A stretch of 64,000 nt of DNA from Erpobdella octoculata (GCA_963978895.1 OZ022245.1:18570414-18634413), one strand, 5' to 3'; positions 1 through 11,960 are shown, numbered from the stretch's first letter. Numbers and translations: made by a program. Notes: generated by a model not told the origin, from the letters alone.

Positions 1-257
1 ATTCTTTGATAATTTCGTTTCTTTCTGTTTGTTTACTTTTCTCGTTTTACTTTTGACCTTGAGGATGGCTGACATAGCTGAAACTGTCCGTCGGTCTGAC
101 AATATAAGTTTAATGGAAAAGTTTTTGACTAATTGTAGTCTCGAACAGAGAGTTTTGTGCCGAAACGTCGAGAATTTGGCTCGAAAAGTTGTTTCTGCCA
201 AAGGGCGAGTTGTGTTTCTTGGAGCGTGTCTCAAAGATAAATTGATTCCACAGTTGT
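1..257 (+). mobile_element. PLE terminal module, copy 1
   Basis: This copy shares its leader, hammerhead and small ORF with the modules at 8.6 kb and 37.9 kb. It ends at the same conserved point as those copies, but a short run of TAG triplets follows instead of (TA)n. Substitutions in the ribozyme core mark it as an old copy. The left edge lies outside the window. Confidence 0.7.
49..109 (+). ncRNA. Type I hammerhead ribozyme, degenerate (C3 to U)
   Basis: Aligned with the 8742 copy: stem I 5' strand at 49-58, core at 59-65, stem II at 66-79, GAAAC at 80-84, cleavage site after C92. The first core base, C3 in standard numbering, is T here. C3 pairs with G8 in active hammerheads, so cleavage should be weak or absent. 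Stem III also carries a mismatch. Confidence 0.6.
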
Positions 258-259
258 AG
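65..259 (+). pseudogene. Small PLE-module ORF, copy 1
   Basis: The ATG lies inside the ribozyme. The ORF runs about 64 codons and ends at TAG 257-259, just after the conserved KDKLIPQ end. It reads [10 protein letters not shown] at the start and [10 protein letters not shown] in the middle, close to the copies at 8758 and 37.97 kb. Its function is unknown; it may be the N-terminal part of the PLE polyprotein encoded within the terminal repeat. Confidence 0.45.
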
Positions 260-261
260 TA

Positions 262-1212
<951 letters not shown>

Positions 1213-1894
1213 TGGGCACAAACAATTTTTTTAAGTTAATCTTTAACTAAATTTTAATTAGAAAACCTTAGTTAAACTTTAAGTTGCAACTAATTTAAAA
1301 TAGTTGATAACAGAACTAAAAAAAAGTAGTTAAACTTTTTCCAACTATTTCTTAACTTTTTGTTCATATTGATTTTGGCACTTTTGGTTCTTTCAATTAA
1401 CTAATAACATGATCATAGAGTAGAATGACTCAATGCTTGAAATTTTGTTCCTTAATCAATAATAAAAAAATGACTTTAAACTAGCATGATTTAACCGAAA
1501 TAAACGTAATGCATCGAATGACAGTTGTTTTTGCGGACAACTTTGCGTTTTAATATTGTTTTAGCGTCGTTTAAAAATTTGAATTATCACCATGGATACA
1601 AATACGCTATTGCTTACGGCGTTTTTTGCGACGTTCAAAATGACTTTAAACTGGTACGTCTTACTGATTAAACTCACTGTATCTAGTCACAGTTGTCTTT
1701 ACGAGCAATTTTACGTTTTTTTAATATTGTGAAATTGAGTTCCATTGCCGCTTGACTTGACTACTACTCAATTATTCATGAGCAATGCACACACGGGTTG
1801 TCAGGCCATGAGTCAACGAACTACTTTCACACGTGATGCTCTTCTCGAATTCTGACAAGCAGCCCCTCCCATTCATCGTCAACTGGGCAAAATC
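1213..1894. other. AT-rich, no gene seen
   Basis: Contains TTAAGTTA-type repeats resembling subterminal sequence of hAT elements. A short phrase (AATGACTCAATG) at 1423 recurs after the RTE tail at about 5112, so this may be one repeat split by the RTE insertion. Confidence 0.4.
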
Positions 1895-2109
1895 TTGTTC
1901 TCCTTGCAACTATGGCTACCAATATGTAAACGGTGGTCACCTCGCCGCAGTGATCACAACTGGGAAACCAGTAAAACCAGGCAAGAAACCAAGGACCTAA
2001 AACAAACGAATCTATCGATAAATGCTACCTCAACTGGGGCAGCCGATGTGTCAGTATTGGGGACCCATGGTGTGGACAAAAAATGGACTACTGGCCGAAC
2101 GACTAAATT

Positions 2110-3095
2110 TATTAAACCAAAGAATGAAATACGAATTGACGCGTGGAACGTACGAACGGGTCATCACGTCGGCCAAAAGGAGATTATCGCCACCGAAATT
2201 ACCAACTACAAAATATCGATCGCCGCCATATCGGAACTACGACTCACGGGATCCGGGACGATGATGATTAACCCACCGACGACCGACGAGACTATTACGC
2301 TCTTCTACTCCGGTGGTGACAAACGAGAGGCGGGTGTTGGATTTATGGTCGGCCAGCGGGCTGCCCACAGTGTCGTCGCCTTCCAACCAATTTCTGAACG
2401 TCTGGCAGTCCTTTCCATCGATGGCACAATCAAGACACACATCCTATCCGTCTACGCGCCGACCGAAACAAGCTCAGATGCTGCAAAAAACGCTTTCTAC
2501 GCCGATCTACAAGCTGCGACTGATTCTATACCGCAAACCGAAGTTACCATATTGGCAGGCGACTTTAACGCTCACGTCGGCGACAACCGTAGTGGCTGGG
2601 AAGAAACGCTTGGACGATTCGGCCACGGAAAAATCAACGACAATGGGAAGCGACTGTTGTCGTTTGCGTCAGTAAACAACCTCGTCATTGGCAACAGCCT
2701 CTTCCAACACCCGAAGAAGCATCGGCTCACGTGGAGAAACCCGTCGGGGAAAGATTCGGCCATGCTCGACTACGTTCTGATCAACAAGCGTTTTCGATCG
2801 ACGCTCAACGACGTTCGAGCAATGCGTGGCCCTGATTGCGGATCTGATCACTACCTCGTGCGGGCCAAAATACAACTTCGACTCCAAAAAGCAAAGAAGA
2901 AGACGCCGGCGGTTGTAAAGAGAAACTGGACGTGTCTACGCGATCCGGCAGTTCGAAACAAATTCCAGCTTACTTTATCGAACAAGTTTGCGATCCTCAA
3001 TACATTGGACGATGTCAACGATGAAGAAAAACAAATAACCAAATCCGTCATCGAATGTGCGCGCCGTTATGTCCACCGATCCGTCGACGAACGCA
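2110..3095 (+). pseudogene. RTE LINE endonuclease (APE) region
   Basis: Reads as an exonuclease/endonuclease/phosphatase-type AP endonuclease: AWNVRTG at the start, LSVYAPTE and LAGDFNAHVG in the middle, LDYVLINKR and a final GSDHYLVRAKI. The catalytic D and H of the GDFNAHVG and SDHYLV motifs are present. In the family this domain nicks target DNA to prime reverse transcription. The frame is lost at about 3090, where the RT frame takes over, so one indel separates the two domains. The true start codon cannot be fixed. Confidence 0.85.
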
Positions 3096-5043
3096 GCCAT
3101 GGATTTTGGATGAGTGTCTGGATTTGGTAGCTGAGCGGAAAAGAATCAAGCACGTCGATTTCGAACAATACCGGCGACTTATTCAAGAGGTAAGGCGGAA
3201 AATGAAGATCGAGCGAGAGGTGTATTGGAACGATGTTGCAGCCGAAATGGAAGAAGCCGCATCACGACATGAATATCGAACATTGTATCAGACACTACAA
3301 CGTTTAGGCGGAAAAACGAAATCGATCAACGATAACATCAGGAAAACGGATGGAAAGTTTGTTAGTTCGTCCTCCGATCGATTACAGAGGTGGCGGGAAT
3401 TCTTCCACGAACTGTACAACCACGATCCGCCTGCAGGACCAGCCGCGGACCCGCCACAAATCGAGCAACCGCAGATCCCATTTCACGTCGACGTACCAAC
3501 ATTCGCCGAAATGAAAGCGGCCGTCAAATCGCTCAAGAACGGAAAAGCGCCGGGCATCGATCAAATTACAGCCGAGATGATCAAAGCTGGTGGTGACATT
3601 CTATTGCAACGTCTACACGTCCTATTGACATGCATCTGGGACACGGAGTACGTACCATCAGCGATCGTCGTTCCCATTTTGAAGAAAGGAGACAGTCGAG
3701 AATGCAAAAACTACCGCGGCATTAGTCTCCTTTCAATCGTTGGAAAAGTATTCACGAAAATCATTCAGTCACGACTACAAAAACATTGTGAACAATCGTG
3801 CCGTGAGGAACAGGCCGGATTTCGACCGAATCGTGGATGCATCGATCAAATCTTCGCACTACGCCAACTCGTAGAAGAGAGGGTTCGATGTGGCCGGCGG
3901 ACTGTTGTTGTCTTCATCGACTTCAAATCGGCTTTCGACTGCATCCATTGGCCATCATTGTGGACGGCATTGGAACGCGAAAACATACCACCGAAAGTCA
4001 TCCGTTTGTTACAAGCGTCGTATAGTGGTTCGACCAGCTGCATCCGAATTCGAAACGACCTATCGGACGAGTTTACCATTCAAACCGGTGTCCGACAGGG
4101 AGACGTCGCCTCTCCGCTTTTATTTAATGCCGTGATCGATGCGATCATGAGGAAATCGTTCGAAGGAAGGCGTGGTGTTCAATACGACAAAAACAACTTT
4201 GTCACTGATCTGATGTTCGCGGACGATAGCGCCGTATTCGCCGACACCGACGTGGAAGCTACAGATTGCCTAAACGACATCGGCGATATTGCCAAGTCAT
4301 ACGGCCTAAAGATCAACGCCGAGAAGACCAAGGTATTAACAACGGACGGGTCGCCAGCTCATGTCCACCTAAATGATGTCCAGATCGAGCAAGTGACGAA
4401 ATTTAAATACCTTGGATCGATCGTGCAGGAAAAGAAGACGTCGTCGTCGGCCGACGTTCACAGCCGCGTTGGCCAGGCGACTGCGGCATTTGCAGCGCTC
4501 AGATGGTGCGTTTGGAAGAGAACGAACATTGCAATCAAGACAAAAATTCGTCTTTACCGAACATTGATTCTTCCGATCCTCCTATATGGCTCGGAGACAT
4601 GGACATTGTTTAAATCCGATGTGAATAGACTTGAAGTATTCCAAATGCAATGCCTGCGGCGAATACTGGGAGTCTCCATCCGCGACCGCATTCGAAACGA
4701 GACGATCCGTGAACGGTGTGATCGACGAACACATCCAAAAACGGCGACTACGGTGGTTCGGGCACGTCTGCCGAATGGATGATAAACGGCTTCCCAATAG
4801 TTTACTTTGGCGAGAGCGACCGCCTGGCTGGCGCATCCAACGTTCGGCGCCAAAGAAAACATGGCTGAAAATTATTGATGGGGACCTCAAGAGGAAGCGA
4901 CTGACCGCCGATGGGGCGAGAAGGGTTGCAGCCGATCGAGGAAAATGGAAGATTGTCGTGGAAGACGTTCGTGGTCCCGTGGCACCGACAGCAGCGTATT
5001 GGCTTCGAGGACATCCTCCTCCCCAAGCGCCGGCTACGGACTA

Positions 5044-5044
<1 letters not shown>
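3096..5044 (+). pseudogene. RTE LINE reverse transcriptase and C-terminal region
   Basis: RT domain with KNGKAPGIDQITAEM, motif A VVVFIDFKSAFDC, motif B TGVRQGDVASPLLFN and the catalytic FADDSAVFAD, so the catalytic aspartates are retained. The downstream LPILLYGSETW and FQMQCLRRILGV segments are typical of RTE. A frameshift near 4715 moves the end, which contains RRLRWFGHV and RLPNSLLW, into another frame that finishes at 5044. Two frame breaks make the element incapable of autonomous movement. Confidence 0.88.
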
Positions 5045-5075
<31 letters not shown>

Positions 5076-5076
<1 letters not shown>

Positions 5077-6490
5077 TCAATAATCAATAATAAAATAATC
5101 AAGAGTTGAATGACTCAATGTTTGTAATTTTATTTTTAACAAAACTGCATATGAACTGTTTATTTTTAAAGATAATCACCAAACGTTGCCTCAGACCCGC
5201 TTATTAGGACAAAATCGGCATCTTGCACTGAAATTTTTACTGTCCTGACTGTCATCTTTAAGCTTGATTTTTTCAAAACAAGTTTTTACTATAGCACTAA
5301 GGGCGCGTTGTTAAATTGATCGCCATAGTGAATCCTGGTGTTGCCCCAGTAGCTCCTGCTCCAATAAGTAGAAGTCAAGCGTAAGAGTATAGAGGCAGTG
5401 TTTAATTTAGCCCCCTATGGCTAGGGGAGAAAATAGGTTTACTAGGAAGATTGTTGCCCACGCAGGCAAAAAATTGTTTGGTCTTTTATATGCTTGTAGG
5501 TAATTTTTAGAGATTTTGTGTTAAAATATATCCTGTTTTGAAAATGTGTTTTTTAAGACACTGTAATGAAATAGTTATTGGACATTTAGCAAAGACAGTA
5601 TTTGAAGAAATAACAAAATTCACCAATAAGTTCCAAAATTTTAATTATTCAAATAATTTGACTTAATTAGGTTGCAAATACAAACCACACAAGATTCAAC
5701 TATCTATAATAGGTATTTCAATCGATTCAACTAGTATTCGCACCACTGAGCCCCACACGATCCTCGCGTCCAGCCCGAACGTCATGATATTCAACTGGAA
5801 TGCAAACGTCAAGTTGACCGAAAGTCAACTTCGCCGAGCAAGTCATGAGACAGCGATAGAAGATTGCTTTCTCCGAAGGTGCCTACAGCACCATCGACTG
5901 AAGACAAGATGAAGCTGGTGGGGAAAACGACGAAGGCCGACAGAAACGCAAGAAACGAGGGACAATTCTGTGCTGTCCAGAGCCATCATGAAGACTTGAT
6001 CGTCCACATCAGAGGGTGACGGGTTTGTCACCACGAGAGATACAACAACTGACTTTTGTAAAAAGTAGATCCAAGGTATGAGAGACTACGGATCCATCAC
6101 GAGTATTGTTTTGTACATCATTTGTACGCCGATGACACGTTACAGAAGCAAGTAAACTTGCCGTCGAGTTGCTACCCATGTTATCGGAAGAGTTTTAGAG
6201 TTTGTTAGAGTTATCGTGGTGTTGTCTGACCCAATATGTGTCCATATTGTAACAGTAAAGTTCCATTGAAATGATCATCCTGAACATTGATCGTGGGGCG
6301 GTGTCTCAAGATCAACAAAGCTTTTTTGGTCTTCAATAGGTCTGGGTCTGTATCAGAAGCAATAACTTCAGTGTTATAACCAAGCAGTTTTTCATTAGGT
6401 TTTTGATGGTGAACTGTAGTAAGATGAGGCTTCCGCCCTGTGTGTGCATAGCTAATTGTCGAGAAAGAGTTGTGCGAGTATGTCCCATAT
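5076..6490. other. No gene recognised
   Basis: After the RTE tail the sequence is AT-rich to about 5.7 kb, then becomes more mixed (5.7-6.3 kb) with only short interrupted frames on either strand. No element ends, tRNA signals or splice-framed ORFs stand out. Confidence 0.5.
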
Positions 6491-6492
6491 AT

Positions 6493-6520
6493 CAGTGGCG
6501 TAGCTAGGGTGGGGCGGCGG
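6493..6520. repeat. Possible hAT-type terminal sequence
   Basis: CAGTGGCGTAGCTAGGGTGG resembles hAT terminal inverted repeats. A related end in the opposite sense lies at about 44.77 kb. No partner end is obvious close by. Confidence 0.4.
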
Positions 6521-6724
6521 GGGCGGCCTACTGCGGGGGACCCCCGTTTGGGGGTGACACCCGTCTTCGATTAAAAAAACCTTTACACATACTCCATGAA
6601 ATGAAATAACGGCTAAAAATCAAAAATATCTATATAAATATCTAGGTTTTTCATATATATGCGCGGCCTCCTATGGAATGATTTATCTAGTAAGTTATAT
6701 CTGTGACACCAGAGTCACCAGACA

Positions 6725-7225
6725 CCAGCGCTAGATTTGGCAACCGGAAAAGACCGGTGACAACTGAGAAAAACCGTTGGAAACTGGGAAAGACCGTTGA
6801 CACTTGGAAAGACAAGTGACCGCTCGGAAAGAAAAGTGACCTCTCGGAAAGACGAGAACTTCACGGGTATCAGGCCTGGCCTAGCCGAGGTACAATCCGT
6901 TCAAATGCCGTTTCATCTTATACTACGAAATGCCTCCAGAGTTCCAACCGAAAAGAGGGGGAGAATGATGAACTCACATTCGGACCTTCGTACAACGACT
7001 TTGTTTTTCAACGGACCCTAATGGGGGTTTGCTTCATGAGTGTGTTTGCGGAAGGAGTTTCAAGACGATCCGTGGAATGAAAGTCCACGAAACGAAAATA
7101 TGCTGCTTAACCGAATTCCGTTAACGTCCTACATAAGATATTAATGCAGGTAAAACGTCGAACATTGTCGGACCGGAGGCCAACCTCAGCTCCGACGCAG
7201 TTCAAGATGTGAATCTGGAAGATGC
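6725..7225 (+). mobile_element. R2-group LINE, 5' fragment (copy D)
   Basis: Matches the leader and zinc-finger start of the LINE copies at 10.98, 12.48 and 56.8 kb. It carries about six hairpin repeats (6727-6858), a GGGTATC leader block, a short ATG reading frame ending in a double TGA, and the finger region with RGMKVHETK. It breaks off at about 7225, where an unrelated LINE fragment begins. Several stops interrupt the frame. Confidence 0.7.
6727..6858 (+). other. Array of small RNA hairpins in a LINE leader
   Basis: About six units of roughly 20 nt. Most fold as a 4-6 bp stem around a loop close to GAAAGA. Stems include ACCGG/CCGGT, CAAC/GTTG, CACTTG/CAAGTG and TCTCG/CGAGA. The stem sequences change in both arms while the loop stays nearly constant, which is covariation. 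Two further units precede LINE copy C at 56822-56866. Possible roles are protein binding, translation control or packaging; none is shown. Confidence 0.6.
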
Positions 7226-7227
7226 GC

Positions 7228-7440
7228 CATACGGTCAGTGATGGAGTTTGGCTGCGAAGCTTTCGACAGTGCATCAGAATCTCAAAAACAAAGACTCGAG
7301 AAAATCCAATATAGTGCCTTAAAAACAGCTTGTGGGGCAATGGTTGGAACCAGTTTGGCCGCTCTAGAAATTGAATGCGGAGATCCTCTACTCGATATAC
7401 GACGTTAATTACAAACCTTGCCACTAAAACCAAGATCATT
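7228..7440 (+). pseudogene. LINE C-terminal fragment (R1/Jockey-like)
   Basis: The plus-strand reading contains RLEKIQYSALKTACGAM followed by an ECGDPLLDIRR segment. This matches the region after the RT domain in Jockey/R1-type LINEs, where an IQ..AL....GA pattern is followed by PL..RR. A stop follows at once and no RT core is present. It is squeezed between a 5' R2-group fragment and an oppositely oriented LINE piece. Confidence 0.6.
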
Positions 7441-7492
7441 CCAAACCATCCGGCAAAAGACGTCTTTGTACCTCCCAGAGGACATGAAGGGG

Positions 7493-8250
7493 TTAAATGG
7501 CGATGGTTCTTTCACAGAAAAAGTGAAAGAAGCTAAACAACCAGCAGCCAAAAGAACAGCGGCATTGAATAAAATAGTTAACAAATTCAACCCAAACAAA
7601 TTCAACTCCTTCTTTAACTCCGCCATGGAAACTTATTCCACCTCTTTTTAACAAAGGGCTGATGGGGTTAAACTGTCTAACCAGGCTAGAATCCACCATT
7701 TCATTTAAAGATCTGTAGCAGAAACAAAGGTCTGCGATAAGTCTGCGCTCTTCTAGAGTTTTCAATCCCAAAAAACTGAGACGGGTCGAGTATGGTAGAT
7801 GGCTATTTGGAACCATATGGGTGAATCTTTTCTGAACCTTCTCCAGGCCGTCAATTAGGTACTTGTGCCGAGGGCCCCGAACTGGAGAACAGTATTCGAG
7901 CAATGGTCGCACGTATGTAGTGAATGCATTTTTCATGAGATACGGATCATTAGACAGGCGGCATAGTTTTATTAATCTAAGTTTCACCGACGCAGAGTGG
8001 ATAATGTTCTCAATGTGTTTTTTTAAATCAAGGTTTTTATCAAATAGTACACCCAGATCCCTTGCTTGCTCGGTCGGTTTAAGCTCGTATGTCCCAATTC
8101 GATATATAGGTATTTCGAAGCCTTTGTCGTTTCTTCGCCTGTGAATGGGACAGATTCAGTTGCCATGGTTCACTCCAGAGAACTATTTTATCAATTGCTC
8201 TCTGTATTTCTGGAGCCGAAGAAGATGTGGGCTGAGTTGCTGAGGACATT
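7493..8250 (-). pseudogene. LINE RT C-terminal fragment (CR1/L2/Jockey group)
   Basis: The minus-strand frame reads IDKIVLWSEPWQLNLS, then YVRPLLEYCSPV, KVQKRFTHMV and LKTLEERRLIADLCFCYR. This is the thumb and C-terminal part of a Jockey-superfamily RT. The catalytic palm motifs are absent, so it is 5' truncated. A frame change occurs near 8080. Its left end meets a plus-strand LINE fragment, and at 8250 it meets an inverted PLE tail. Confidence 0.75.
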
Positions 8251-8253
8251 TTT

Positions 8254-8550
8254 AGAAGAGACAAGATTTTCCTCAGATACATTACAATGAGATTCGTCAG
8301 GAGCAGCCTCAACAGCCAAAGTATTTGTGTCAGAGGACGAGTCAGAAGTATCATCATTTATGTTATCCTCGTCGTTAGAAAGAATACAGGGTAACCGATG
8401 CATATTGCTTTCTTTGACACCGAATAAGTGGAGAATCTGTAGAAATTTATCAAATTGTTTATTAATTGCGGGTCTCATTAATAAGATATAGAGAGCCTCT
8501 TTAATTTTCAGCCGGAAAGAGTCGTATTCACTTGTTAAAATCGAAACACC
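8254..8550 (-). pseudogene. PLE ORF C-terminal tail, inverted piece
   Basis: Minus-strand reading matches the tail after the GIY-YIG domain of the PLE at 33.4-33.8 kb (FRLKIKEALYIL, HLFGVKESNM, NDDTSDSSSDTNT). It is inverted relative to the plus-strand 3' terminus that follows. A 33-bp segment at 8254-8286 is repeated in reverse at 8551-8583, so the junction duplicates part of the element. Confidence 0.75.
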
Positions 8551-8741
8551 TGTAATGTATCTGAGGAAATTCTTGTCTCTTCTAATATAACACAGCAAAA
8601 GCGCAAAAATTGATTTCCAATAGTATAAATTTTATATTCTTTTGATTTGATAGGTAGAGTGTTTTTTCGTTTTTTCTTTTGTTAGTGTGCTAATTCTTTG
8701 ATAATTTCGGTTTTTTTCTGTTTGTTTACTTTTCTCCTTTT

Positions 8742-8802
8742 ACTTTTGACCCTGAGGATGGCTGACATAGCTGAAACGGTCCGTCGGTCTGACAATAAAA
8801 GT
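8742..8802 (+). ncRNA. Type I hammerhead ribozyme
   Basis: Core CTGAGGA (8752-8758; the variable N7 is G), stem II 8759-8772 with GGCU/AGCU, GAAAC 8773-8777, stem III CG/CG with a 3-nt loop, predicted cleavage after C8785. Stem I pairs GACC 8748-8751 with GGTC 8786-8789 and, beyond an internal loop, ACTTTT 8742-8747 with AAAAGT 8797-8802. All invariant core positions are present. PLE-associated hammerheads with short stem III are known to act mainly as dimers. Confidence 0.88.
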
Positions 8803-8954
8803 TTAATGGAAAAGTTTTTGGCTAATTGTAGTCTCGAACAGAGAGTTTTGTGCCGAAAGGTCGAAAATTTGGCTCGAAAAGTTGTTTCTGCCAAATGGCG
8901 AGTTGTGTTTCTTGGAGCGTGTCTCAAAGATAAATTGATTCCACAGTTTATTCG

Positions 8955-8955
<1 letters not shown>
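8758..8955 (+). CDS. Small PLE-module ORF, copy 2
   Basis: Starts at the ATG inside the ribozyme, encodes about 66 codons and then runs into (TA)n, so its natural end is unclear. Conserved parts are [28 protein letters not shown] and [11 protein letters not shown]. Across families the shared core is a K-W-x(3)-F-x(2)-A-C pattern. The function is unknown; the likely reading is the N-terminal piece of the PLE polyprotein carried by the terminal repeat. Confidence 0.5.
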
Positions 8956-9196
<241 letters not shown>

Positions 9197-9261
9197 TTGT
9201 TTTTCCTTTTAATTAAGTTCACATCAACGTTGAATGTTCCACTTCTCTGAAATTCGTCAAA

Positions 9262-10190
9262 TATATTTATAAATATATTTTCAAAGGGTATGATTGTGCC
9301 AATATTGCTATAACATCAAATGATCAGCCTGAGCTTCGATACAATGAAATAAGTAATTTCATCGAATGCCGGTACGTGAGTGCGCCTGAAGCTATTTGGC
9401 GTTTGCGAAAATACAAAATGCACGATAGATCGCATTCTGTGATGCGATTGCCTGTTCACTTACCAAATCAGCAGCAAATTGTTTTTGAAGAAGGTCGGGA
9501 AGAAGAAGCTCTGCTTGCTGCACGAATTGGAAAAACGAAACTTGAATCATGGTTCGAGCTCAATACAAATAATCCAGCGGCACAAGTTCATTTATACACA
9601 GATATCCCTTATCATTTCGTGAACGTACGTGGTCAATGACAAGAGCGGAAAAGAGGAGGCGAAAAAACGATTGCGAGAATGTACACAGTGAGCATGAAGG
9701 ATGAAAAGCGTTTTTACTTGAGATTACTGCTGCTACATGTTCCTGGAGCAACAACTTTTGAGTTTCTGCGTACGTTTGATGGTAATTTGTGCGAAACGTT
9801 CAAAGCTGCAGCTATGGCACAAGGCCTTCTCGAATCAGATGAAGAGTGTGATAGATGTTTAACTGATGCCGGAACATATTTAATGCCTATTTGAACCAAA
9901 TCCACAGCAAGGACCACTTTTCAACGATGGCCGTCAATTCACAAGAAATGTCGTGTATACTGAAATTCTTTAATAATAATAATAACTAATTATTGCACAC
10001 TTTAATTTTCACATCCTTTGAATTTATATGAAATACAATAGTAAATTAAAAATTTAAACCCAATAAAAAATTTAATTAAATTTGCTTATATGGTTATCAA
10101 ATGTCATTTTGTTTTGGTTGACTATTTTTATAATAACGGGCGCCGTATTTTAAAACTTCCGTCATTTTTGACGGGCTATCTCTAGTAGTT
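9262..10190 (+). pseudogene. Helitron Rep/helicase fragment with 3' end
   Basis: The reading contains NEISNFIECRYVSAPEAIWR, RLPVHLPNQQQIVF, DEKRFYLRLLLLHVPGATTF and LLESDEECDRCL. This is the linker between Rep and helicase in animal Helitrons and matches the Helitron at 39.4-39.8 kb in family. The frame breaks near 9640 and stops at 9894. A 3' terminus follows: hairpin GTCATTTTTGAC, then CTAG before T at about 10187-10190. Most of the helicase is missing. Confidence 0.75.
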
Positions 10191-10653
10191 TATAGTCCTT
10201 TACACCAAGTGTTTTTGATGGTAATTTGTGCGAAACGTTCAAAGCTGCAGCTATGGCACGAGGCCTTCTCGAATCAGATGAAGAGTGTGATAGATGTTTA
10301 ACTGATGCCGGAACATATTTAATGCCTATTTGAACCAAATCCACAGCAAGGACCACTTCTCAACGATGGCCGTCAATTCACAAGAAATGTCGTGTATACT
10401 GAAATTCTTTAATAATAATAATAACTAATTATTGCACACTTTAATTTTCACATCCTTTGAATTTATATGAAATACGTTAGTAAATTAAAAATTTAAACCC
10501 AATAAAAAATTTAACTAAATTTGCTTATATGGTTATCAAATGTCATTTTGTTTTTGTTGACTATTTTTATAATAACGGGCGCCGTATTTTAAAACTTCCG
10601 TCATTTTTGACGGGCTATCTCTAGTAGTTTATAGTCCTTTACACCAAGTGTTT
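9776..10653. repeat. Tandem duplication, 439-bp period
   Basis: The segment from TTTGATGGTAATTTG to ACACCAAGTGTTT occurs twice in direct order (about 9776-10214 and 10215-10653) with few differences. Each unit contains the same Helitron coding end and the same 3' hairpin plus CTAG, at about 10187 and 10625. Confidence 0.85.
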
Positions 10654-10778
10654 TAAGACTGAAACGGTTTTGTCAGAAGCACCTAGGTACTTCCAGTCGT
10701 GGATCATAATTTGATCCTTTTAACTTTTCCCTCCTCTTTTCTCCAGGTTTGGGACTGGCTTGGAAAATCAAGGTGGAG

Positions 10779-10781
<3 letters not shown>

Positions 10782-10809
<28 letters not shown>

Positions 10810-10974
10810 CATGCATACATACATACATACATACATACATACATACATACATACATACATACATACATACATACATACATACATACATACATACATACAT
10901 ACATACATACATACATACATACATACATACATACATACATACATACATACATACATACATACATACATACATAC
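10782..10974. repeat. (CATA)n microsatellite
   Basis: Tetranucleotide tract with a single GCATA interruption, directly followed by the 5' end of LINE copy A. Long frames of YIHT or MYVC across it are artefacts. Confidence 0.97.
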
Positions 10975-11960
10975 GGGTATCCTGGCCCAGCCTAGCCGGG
11001 ATACAAAAACACCGTGCATTCAGCTACAACAAAATCGAATTTATGCCCCCAGAGCTCCAACCGAAAGGAAGGAGAGAATGATGAGCTCACAATCGGACCT
11101 ACGGCCATCGACCTTGCACTTCCAACGGACTCTAATGGGGAACACTTCATGAGTGTGTTTGTGGTAGAAATTTCACAACTAGCCGCGGTATGAAGGTTCA
11201 CCGTACAAAGATGGGTTGCCTGCTAAAAACTATACAGGATCATCGTACTGTAGCAAGTTTTGCTGCAGATAAAACGCCGGACCAAGTCGGGCCGGAAGCC
11301 AACCATAGCTCCGTCAGGTACCACGATCTTGCTAGTGATAAGAACAAGCAGCCTCGGTCTAGAATCAATTTCCCCGCTTCTGCTAACAAAGCGGATTGGT
11401 CGAGGCTCGACGAGATACTTTCGAAGCATCTCAAAGTGCAGATGAAAGAACTTCCAATGTTTCGAGTAAACAATCTAACTGACACCATTAACAACAAGTG
11501 TTTAGAGATTTCGGTTCAAAGGAAAAATTTCTCGCGGACAGAGGCAAGAAAAAACTCATATTTCAAGGCGACAACGATAGATTTTTAGACTCAAAAAAGA
11601 AAAAAAACGACTTCGACAACATTGGAGGAGAGCTGGAGACAACGAGAAACCAGGGCTTTCAGCATTACAACATGATTTAAGGCAACGATTGAGTACCTTC
11701 TTGCGAGCAGAACGTTTGCCAGTAAAGAAAAAAAAACAAAAATGGCAAGATTCCAGTTTGTCAGAGATCCATTCCGTTATGGTAACAGCTTGCTCGATCC
11801 TCCAGAGTCAGTAAAGAGTAGCTTGATCATCATTTTTATTCCAAAAGAGAAAGATATGGCGGCGCTTCGGCGTGTGGCATGCGAATCAAAAGAGAGTAAC
11901 CATGGTGGCGACGAAAGCAAGTGAACGTACTGGACCAGGTCGACGGGTGCAGGAGATGAG
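10975..11960 (+). mobile_element. R2-group LINE, 5' part (copy A), defective
   Basis: Begins with the GGGTATCCTGGCCCAGC leader right after (CATA)n. It encodes the zinc-finger region (RGMKVHRTKMGC) and a following basic domain (KADWSRLDEIL, VQMKELPMFRVNN), then breaks through frameshifts near 11.5-11.75 kb. It ends after RFQFVRDPFRYG and a stray IFIPKEKD joined by an internal deletion. No RT catalytic core remains. A second (CATA)n tract follows. Confidence 0.8.

Larger units (their letters stand above)
1895..5075 (+). mobile_element. RTE-clade LINE, nearly full length, inactive
   Basis: Apurinic endonuclease followed by reverse transcriptase, ending in a (TAA)n tail at about 5043-5072, which is typical of RTE-type elements. 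Two frameshifts (about 3.09 and 4.71 kb) break the reading frame. The length of about 3.2 kb fits the family. The 5' boundary is not defined by the sequence. Confidence 0.85.

Noticed and set aside
2313..2675. Shadow ORFs inside the RTE LINE and the other LINE coding regions
   Set aside because: They overlap well-supported RT or endonuclease frames and have no recognisable motifs.
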